A stretch of DNA of 39,449 nucleotides. Origin: Peptococcaceae bacterium (GTDB taxonomy: Bacteria; Bacillota; Peptococcia; DRI-13). Shown one piece after another: positions 32,670 through 39,449 of this stretch. Where the stretch lies: NCBI GenBank assembly GCA_020054815.1, contig JAIHAN010000006.1, positions 1 through 39,449 of the forward strand. Direction: 5' to 3'. The translations under genes were made by a program, and so were the position numbers. The notes under the pieces were generated by a model. That model saw only the letters and a program-made list of their open reading frames with translations, was not told where the DNA came from and did no database searches. Each line of letters opens with the position of its first letter. Within the stretch, counting starts at the first letter, position 1.

Positions 32670-33800
32670 TTGTATTTAGAGAGATTGGGTCTCACCAATT
32701 ATCGCAACTATGAAACATTAAACGAGGATTTCTCGGCCCAGTTAAATATTCTTATCGGCCCTAACGCTCAGGGTAAAACTAATTTATTGGAAGCCGTTTA
32801 CTACCTGGCCACAGGTAAGACTTATCGTCCTGCCCGTGATCTCCAGTTAATTCGCTGGAATCATCAGGCCTTTTCTATTCAGGGAAAAGTTAGAAATAAA
32901 CAGGGCTATGTAACCTTGGAAGTTCTTTATAAAACCGGTGAACAAAACAGCAAGGAAATCAAAGTGAACGGCCTAAAAATTTATAAGACTTCGGAGCTTT
33001 TAGGTAATTTGACAGCCGTTTTGTTTGCACCGGAAGATCTTAATATTATCAAAGGTTCTCCCCTGGAAAGAAGAAAAATTTTAGACAATGATATTTCTCA
33101 GGTAAGCCCGGGCTATTTTCTCAAATTACAGCAGTATAACAGGGTTTTGAACCAGAGAAATTATTTATTAAAAAAAATACGTGAACGTGGTAAAGGCTTT
33201 GATGAACTGGAAATATGGAATGAACAATTTCTAGAACTCAGTGAAAGCATTATTTTAAAAAGAATCAATGTCTTGGAAAAATTGTCACCCTTAACCCGTT
33301 TGATGCAGCGAAAACTCACAAATGGCCAGGAAAACCTGGAAATTCGCTATCTCTTTTCCAGGCGGAAAGAACTCAAATTAACCCATGATTTAAAAAAGGT
33401 ATTACTGGAGGAATTAGAAAAGTACCGGGGGGAAGAAATAAAAAAAGGAATATCTTTATGGGGACCTCACCGTGATGATTTATTAATCTCATTAAATGGC
33501 AACGATTTGAAAGTTTATGGTTCCCAGGGACAGCATAGAACAGCTGTTTTGGCTTTGAAACTCTCGGAACTGGAGTTTTTTAAAGCAGAATCCGGTGAAT
33601 TTCCTGTCCTCCTCCTGGATGATGTGCTTTCCGAGTTGGACCAGGAGAGAAGAGGTTTTTTACTTAATATCATTAAAGAAAAAAAAATACAGTGTTTTAT
33701 TACCACCACTGAAGACATAGCATTGGGAAATGACAGGATAACCATACAAAAATTTCTAACCCAGCAGGGTACGTTAACAAAATGTAAAGGAGGAAAGTGA
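32670..33800 (+). CDS. recF: DNA replication and repair protein RecF
   Basis: This 376-residue SMC-like ATPase helps load RecA at gaps. It has Walker A GPNAQGKTN (about 30-38), the signature-containing segment VYGSQGQHRTAVLALKLSE and Walker B FPVLLLDDVLSELD. TTG start (TTG TAT TTA) with GGGAGGGG ribosome binding site. The start of remB abuts its stop codon, so the two are coupled. Confidence 0.96.
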   Translation: MYLERLGLTNYRNYETLNEDFSAQLNILIGPNAQGKTNLLEAVYYLATGKTYRPARDLQLIRWNHQAFSIQGKVRNKQGYVTLEVLYKTGEQNSKEIKVNGLKIYKTSELLGNLTAVLFAPEDLNIIKGSPLERRKILDNDISQVSPGYFLKLQQYNRVLNQRNYLLKKIRERGKGFDELEIWNEQFLELSESIILKRINVLEKLSPLTRLMQRKLTNGQENLEIRYLFSRRKELKLTHDLKKVLLEELEKYRGEEIKKGISLWGPHRDDLLISLNGNDLKVYGSQGQHRTAVLALKLSELEFFKAESGEFPVLLLDDVLSELDQERRGFLLNIIKEKKIQCFITTTEDIALGNDRITIQKFLTQQGTLTKCKGGK

Positions 33801-34073
33801 GTGTTTCTACATTTGGGCGGGGATACTTCTGTTTACCTAAGAGAAGTAGTAGGGATTTTTGATCTTGATTCCACAAAAGAAAGTTCAGCCACCAAGGAGT
33901 TTTTGGAAATTGCCAAGGATGAAGGACTAATCTGCGTGGTTGGTACAGAGGATAAAATTAAAAGTTTTATCATTACCAAGGAAAAGGTATATTACTCTCC
34001 GATTTCTTCTATAACTTTACAAAAGCGGGCTTTAAATATGCTAGATCTCGAAGACGAAATAGAGGAACAATAA
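33801..34073 (+). CDS. remB: Extracellular matrix regulator RemB (YaaB, DUF370)
   Basis: This 90-residue protein has FLHLGGDTSVYLREVVGIFDLD and the later SPISSITLQKRA typical of RemB/YaaB. The family is related to RemA, a DNA-binding regulator of biofilm genes; RemB function is less clear. GTG start directly after the recF stop, with AGGAGG upstream. It lies in its usual place between recF and gyrB and is closed by a terminator. Confidence 0.92.
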   Translation: MFLHLGGDTSVYLREVVGIFDLDSTKESSATKEFLEIAKDEGLICVVGTEDKIKSFIITKEKVYYSPISSITLQKRALNMLDLEDEIEEQ

Positions 34074-34100
34074 AAACTTGGCGCAAGCCAAGTTTTTATT
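34072..34100 (+). terminator. Terminator of the dnaN-recF-remB operon
   Basis: AAAAACTTGGC pairs exactly with GCCAAGTTTTT around GCAA, then TATTT. It overlaps the remB stop codon. Confidence 0.92.
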
Positions 34101-34123
34101 TAACTTCCAGTTAATGTAATTTC

Positions 34124-34153
34124 TTGTGAGGATATACAATAATTTGTTATAAT
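34124..34153 (+). promoter_or_regulatory. Sigma-A promoter of gyrB
   Basis: TTGTGA, 18 bases, TATAAT, about 38 bases before the gyrB start. Confidence 0.65.
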
Positions 34154-34172
34154 TAACCTTTAGAAAGTCTGA

Positions 34173-36086
<1,914 letters not shown>

Positions 36087-36100
36087 TGTATGGTTTAAGA

Positions 36101-36137
36101 AAAAACCCCAGACTTTTAAAAAAGCCTGGGGTTTTAA
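36101..36137 (+). terminator. Terminator of gyrB
   Basis: AAAACCCCAG pairs with CTGGGGTTTT and is followed by AATT. Confidence 0.92.
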
Positions 36138-36253
36138 TTATCCGGACGGGTTTTTACATAAAACTACCCTGGAAAACGATTTCATATTGACCTAATCTTT
36201 CGTAAATCGACAGGATAATATGGAATATTACAAATTTAGTTAATTTACACTTA

Positions 36254-36282
36254 TTGCCAGGCTTGTCTAACTCATGTAGAAT
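36254..36282 (+). promoter_or_regulatory. Sigma-A promoter of the receiver gene
   Basis: TTGCCA (36254-36259), 17 bases, TAGAAT (36277-36282). The expected transcript would begin near 36289, 46 bases before the TTG start. Confidence 0.7.
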
Positions 36283-36334
36283 ACATCAGTGGAAGACATT
36301 TTACTTACTCTTAACCTCCAGGAGGATGGTCGTT

Positions 36335-36688
36335 TTGCGTATTGCCGTCATTGATGATGAAAAGGGAATCCTGCTCTCTATCAGTTTGTTCTTGGAATTA
36401 GAAGGACATATACCTATTACTTTCTCTTCTCCCGTTGAGGCCTTAAAATCTATTAACGGGAAAGATGTGGATTTAATCATTTTAGATATGCGTATGCCGG
36501 AGATGAGCGGCGAAAGAGTGGCTAATTTATTGAAAGCCAATCCCGCGACGAGGAATATTCCTTTGATTTTATTTTCTGCCCATGAAAGTTTAAACGAAGT
36601 GGCGGAAAGAGTAGGTGCCCAGGGAATCCTGGAAAAACCTTTTCAATTTGAAAAACTCAATGATCTGATCAACAATTTTGTGCAATAA
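36335..36688 (+). CDS. Stand-alone response regulator receiver protein
   Basis: The 117-residue protein is a single CheY/Spo0F-like receiver domain with no output domain. The acidic pair is in VIDDEKG, the phospho-acceptor Asp in LIILDMRMPEMSG, the switch Ser in ILFSAHE, and the conserved Lys in ILEKPF. TTG at 36335 has AGGAGG eight bases upstream; a longer frame would start inside the promoter, so I rejected it. No histidine kinase is nearby. Its own promoter and terminator make it a monocistronic insert between gyrB and gyrA. Its partner is unknown; a phosphorelay (Spo0F-like) role is possible. Confidence 0.85.
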   Translation: MRIAVIDDEKGILLSISLFLELEGHIPITFSSPVEALKSINGKDVDLIILDMRMPEMSGERVANLLKANPATRNIPLILFSAHESLNEVAERVGAQGILEKPFQFEKLNDLINNFVQ

Positions 36689-36692
36689 ATGA

Positions 36693-36713
36693 CCCCCTTT
36701 AACAACAAGGGGG
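36693..36713 (+). terminator. Terminator after the receiver gene
   Basis: CCCCCTT and AAGGGGG arms around a seven-base loop, followed by ATTATTAC. The T tract is weak. Confidence 0.6.
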
Positions 36714-36795
36714 ATTATTACTTATTCCGCAAAATGTTTACATTGTTTACTAAAAAAGCTATACTACAACTGGAAATGTCTAATATTAGGTGAAA

Positions 36796-36849
36796 TGGTA
36801 TAATAAGAAATTAGTAAATTAAAAATGACTAGCTTAATCAAAGCTAGTC
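36796..36849 (+). promoter_or_regulatory. Extended -10 promoter and leader hairpin of gyrA
   Basis: TGGTATAAT (36796-36804) is an extended -10 element with no good -35. About 23 bases further, GACTAGCTT (36827-36835) and AAGCTAGTC (36841-36849) form a perfect 9-bp hairpin in the leader without a U tract. Extended -10 promoters with weak -35 are common for supercoiling-sensitive genes, but that link here is inference. Confidence 0.6.
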
Positions 36850-36918
36850 TCACTATTTACTGAGGGTTTTATTCTTTAGTTTTGTATCCTAGATTTTTAA
36901 TAAAAAGTAGGTGAAAAA

Positions 36919-39354
36919 ATGGAAGCATATACTGATGGTAAAATTGTACCGATTAGACTGGAAGAAGAAATGAAGAAATCGTATATTGACTATGCCATGA
37001 GCGTTATTATAGGACGTGCGCTGCCTGATGTAAGGGATGGACTGAAACCGGTGCACAGGCGTATTCTTTACGCTATGCATGAGTCAGGCATGTCCCATGA
37101 CAAGCCCCATAAAAAATCAGCCCGTGTCGTGGGGGACGTGCTGGGACGTTATCATCCCCACGGTGATACCGCGGTTTATGACGCTATGGTCCGTTTAGCC
37201 CAGGATTTTTCCACTCGCTATCCTTTGATTGACGGTCACGGCAACTTTGGTTCAATCGACGGTGATTCGGCGGCAGCCATGCGTTACACAGAAGTGCGTA
37301 TGGCCAAAATTGCCATGGAACTTTTAAGGGATATTGAAAAGGAGACAGTAAATTTTGTTCCCAACTATGATGATTCCTTAGAGGAACCTGCTGTCCTTCC
37401 CTCCCGTTTTCCTAACCTGTTGGTCAACGGGTCTTCCGGAATTGCTGTAGGTATGGCTACCAATATACCTCCTCACAACCTGGTAGAGGTGATTAACGGT
37501 GTGGTGGCCCTCATTGATAAACCTGATATTACTCCCAAAGAATTAATGAGTACGGTAAAAGGCCCTGATTTCCCCACGGGGGGAATTATCATGGGCCGGG
37601 ACGGCATTAAACAAGCCTACGAGACAGGGAGAGGTTCCATTAAAGTACGTGGTGTGTCCCGCATTGAAAAAATGAATAACGGCAAAATGCGCATCCTGAT
37701 CACAGAACTACCCTATCTGGTGAACAAGGCCCGCCTGATCGAAAAAATTGCAGAACTGGTCAGGGATAAGAAGATTGACGGGATCACCGATCTTAGGGAC
37801 GAATCGGACCGTACAGGTATGCGCATTGTCATCGAGCTGCGGCGTGATGTGAACCCACAGATTATTCTTAATCAGCTGTATAAACAAACCCAGTTGGAAG
37901 ACAATTTTGGCGTGATTATGCTGGCTTTGGTGGACGGGGAACCCCGGGTACTCAATCTTAAAGAGATGCTTTTCTATTACCTGGAGCACCAAAAGGATGT
38001 CATTGTCCGCCGGACCCGTTATGATTTAAGAAAAGCAGAAGAACGCCTGCATATCGTCGAAGGTTTAAAAATTGCTTTAGACCATATCGACGAAGTGGTG
38101 CGTATTATCCGCCAGTCCCGTGATGAGCAAAAAGCAAAAATTAACTTGATGGAGCGTTTTGCCCTCTCGGAAAAGCAGGCCCAGGCCATTGTAGACATGC
38201 GTCTGGGGAAACTCTCCGGCTTGGAAAGGGAAAAACTGGAGGAAGAATACCGGGAGCTGGTCAAAAAAATTGCTTATTTGAGAAGTATCCTGGCTGACGA
38301 GAAACTGGTATTAAAAGTAATTAAAGAAGAAATTACAGCCATTCGTGACAAATATGGCGATGAACGCCGTACCCAGATTAGTGCCCACGATGAACACCTG
38401 GAGGTAGAAGACCTCATTGCCGAAGAGGATGTAGTAATTGCTATCACTCATGGCGGTTATATTAAACGGCAGCCTATTACCGCCTACCGTAATCAGAAAC
38501 GGGGAGGCAGGGGCATTTCGGCCATCACTACCAGGGAAGAAGACTTTGTGGAGCATTTGTTTATTACCACTACCCACCATTACCTGCTCTTTTTCACCAA
38601 TAAGGGTAAGGTCTACCGTTTAAAAGTCTATGAAATACCGGAAGCCAGCCGCCAGGCTAAAGGTACGGCCGTCGTTAACCTTTTGTTTATTTCCGGGGAT
38701 GAGAAAATTACCGCAGTCATTCCTGTCCGTGACTTTTCAGAGGGTCAGTATCTGGTTACTGCGACCCGGCAAGGGATTGTGAAAAAGACAAGCCTTACGG
38801 AATATGACTCTTCCAGAAAAGACGGGATTATTGCCCTTACTTTGGATGAAGATGACGAGCTGATCGGTGTCAAACTGACCAACGGCCGGGATGAAATCAT
38901 CCTCTCAACACGTCAAGGCATGGTGATTCGTTTTGCTGAAGATGATGTGCGCAGCATGGGACGGGTGGCTCGTGGTGTCAAGGGTATTACCCTGGAAAGC
39001 GGCGATGTGGTTGTGGGCATGGAAACCTTTAGAGATGGCGGAAATCTCCTTGTAATTACGGAGCAGGGTTTTGGCAAGAAAACTCCTCTCACCGAGTTCC
39101 GTACCCAGTCCCGCGGAGGGAAAGGCATCATTGGTATGAAAGTGACGCCTCGAAACGGGCTGGTAGCAGGCATCATGATTGCCTCTGAAGGTGATGAAAT
39201 CATGCTGATTACCCTGGACGGCATTATGATTCGGGTCTCCGTAGATGAGATTTCTACTATGGGACGGGCAACCCAGGGTGTCAAGATTATGCGTTTAGGG
39301 GAAAAAGATAAAGTAGTGGCCCTGGCTAGAATTGCCGGAAAAGACGAAGAATAG
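36919..39354 (+). CDS. gyrA: DNA gyrase subunit A
   Basis: GyrA cuts and rejoins DNA in the gyrase heterotetramer. The complete 811-residue protein has the winged-helix domain with the active-site Tyr in [10 protein letters not shown], the tower and coiled coil, and a C-terminal beta-pinwheel that begins at the GyrA box (QKRGGRG). The quinolone-determining segment reads [13 protein letters not shown], so Thr occupies the usual Ser83 position. ATG start with AGGTGA upstream. It is transcribed separately from gyrB. Confidence 0.97.
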   Translation: MEAYTDGKIVPIRLEEEMKKSYIDYAMSVIIGRALPDVRDGLKPVHRRILYAMHESGMSHDKPHKKSARVVGDVLGRYHPHGDTAVYDAMVRLAQDFSTRYPLIDGHGNFGSIDGDSAAAMRYTEVRMAKIAMELLRDIEKETVNFVPNYDDSLEEPAVLPSRFPNLLVNGSSGIAVGMATNIPPHNLVEVINGVVALIDKPDITPKELMSTVKGPDFPTGGIIMGRDGIKQAYETGRGSIKVRGVSRIEKMNNGKMRILITELPYLVNKARLIEKIAELVRDKKIDGITDLRDESDRTGMRIVIELRRDVNPQIILNQLYKQTQLEDNFGVIMLALVDGEPRVLNLKEMLFYYLEHQKDVIVRRTRYDLRKAEERLHIVEGLKIALDHIDEVVRIIRQSRDEQKAKINLMERFALSEKQAQAIVDMRLGKLSGLEREKLEEEYRELVKKIAYLRSILADEKLVLKVIKEEITAIRDKYGDERRTQISAHDEHLEVEDLIAEEDVVIAITHGGYIKRQPITAYRNQKRGGRGISAITTREEDFVEHLFITTTHHYLLFFTNKGKVYRLKVYEIPEASRQAKGTAVVNLLFISGDEKITAVIPVRDFSEGQYLVTATRQGIVKKTSLTEYDSSRKDGIIALTLDEDDELIGVKLTNGRDEIILSTRQGMVIRFAEDDVRSMGRVARGVKGITLESGDVVVGMETFRDGGNLLVITEQGFGKKTPLTEFRTQSRGGKGIIGMKVTPRNGLVAGIMIASEGDEIMLITLDGIMIRVSVDEISTMGRATQGVKIMRLGEKDKVVALARIAGKDEE

Positions 39355-39394
39355 CATGAAAAAATACCTTAGGGAAAAAATAAGGACAAGTTTA

Positions 39395-39449
39395 TTGTCA
39401 TTTTCTTTTACATGGTATAAGATAAAGTGAGGAAAAAGTGAGAATAATT
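39395..39449 (+). other. Possible promoter and start of a gene running off the right edge
   Basis: TTGTCA is followed at 15-17 bases by TATAAG or TAAGAT, then TGAGGAA and GTG at 39438. Only four codons fit in the window, so neither the gene nor the start can be confirmed. Confidence 0.25.

Noticed and set aside
36254-36334. Longer N-terminus for the receiver protein
   Set aside because: It would begin inside the TTGCCA/TAGAAT promoter and upstream of the AGGAGG site, so it cannot be translated from that transcript.

Overview
The window is the replication-origin region of a bacterial chromosome. The gene order (rpmH-rnpA-yidD-yidC-jag-mnmE / mnmG-rsmG-noc / parA-parB on one side; dnaA-dnaN-recF-remB-gyrB-gyrA on the other), together with Noc, RemB, YyaC, YkuS and Jag, points to a spore-forming Firmicute. 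The bifurcating-type [FeFe] hydrogenase, the selenocysteine machinery and the radical SAM enzyme point to an anaerobic member of the Clostridia, perhaps Peptococcaceae-like. The species cannot be named from sequence alone.

Layout: almost every gene left of about 29.5 kb is on the minus strand and every gene to the right is on the plus strand, so transcription runs away from oriC in both directions. yyaC (9046-9669) is the only clear head-on gene. oriC is bipartite: DnaA-box clusters lie between rpmH and dnaA (29510-29773) and between dnaA and dnaN (31325-31487). The right arm holds dnaA, dnaN, recF, remB, gyrB, a stand-alone receiver protein and gyrA.

Left of oriC come the RNA-processing and membrane-insertion operon (rpmH to jag), mnmE, then mnmG-rsmG-noc, then parA-parB. 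Two perfect parS sites sit inside long perfect palindromes just past the stop codons of parB and noc. A third, one-mismatch parS lies near the hydrogenase promoter. Between noc and parA are a LexA-like operator on a promoter, a possible 21-codon gene or structured RNA, and a hairpin repeat element that has a relative between mnmE and mnmG.

Beyond parB is a four-gene hnd operon for an NAD-linked, probably electron-bifurcating [FeFe] hydrogenase. It is followed by a DUF554 protein, a D-threonine-aldolase-like PLP enzyme, a DUF4446 protein, an M23 peptidase-bactofilin pair, ykuS, yyaC with a forespore-type promoter, a YkvI-like membrane protein, selB and the selenocysteine tRNA. After a decayed ABC permease and a radical SAM gene, the left end holds a guanine-riboswitch operon: xpt followed by a BMP-type nucleoside ABC importer that runs off the window.

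Most of the window is conserved core genome. The parts worth a second look are regulatory: parS palindromes at gene ends, the SOS-like promoter ahead of parAB, an intrinsic terminator in the dnaA leader, and a hairpin over the yidC ribosome binding site.
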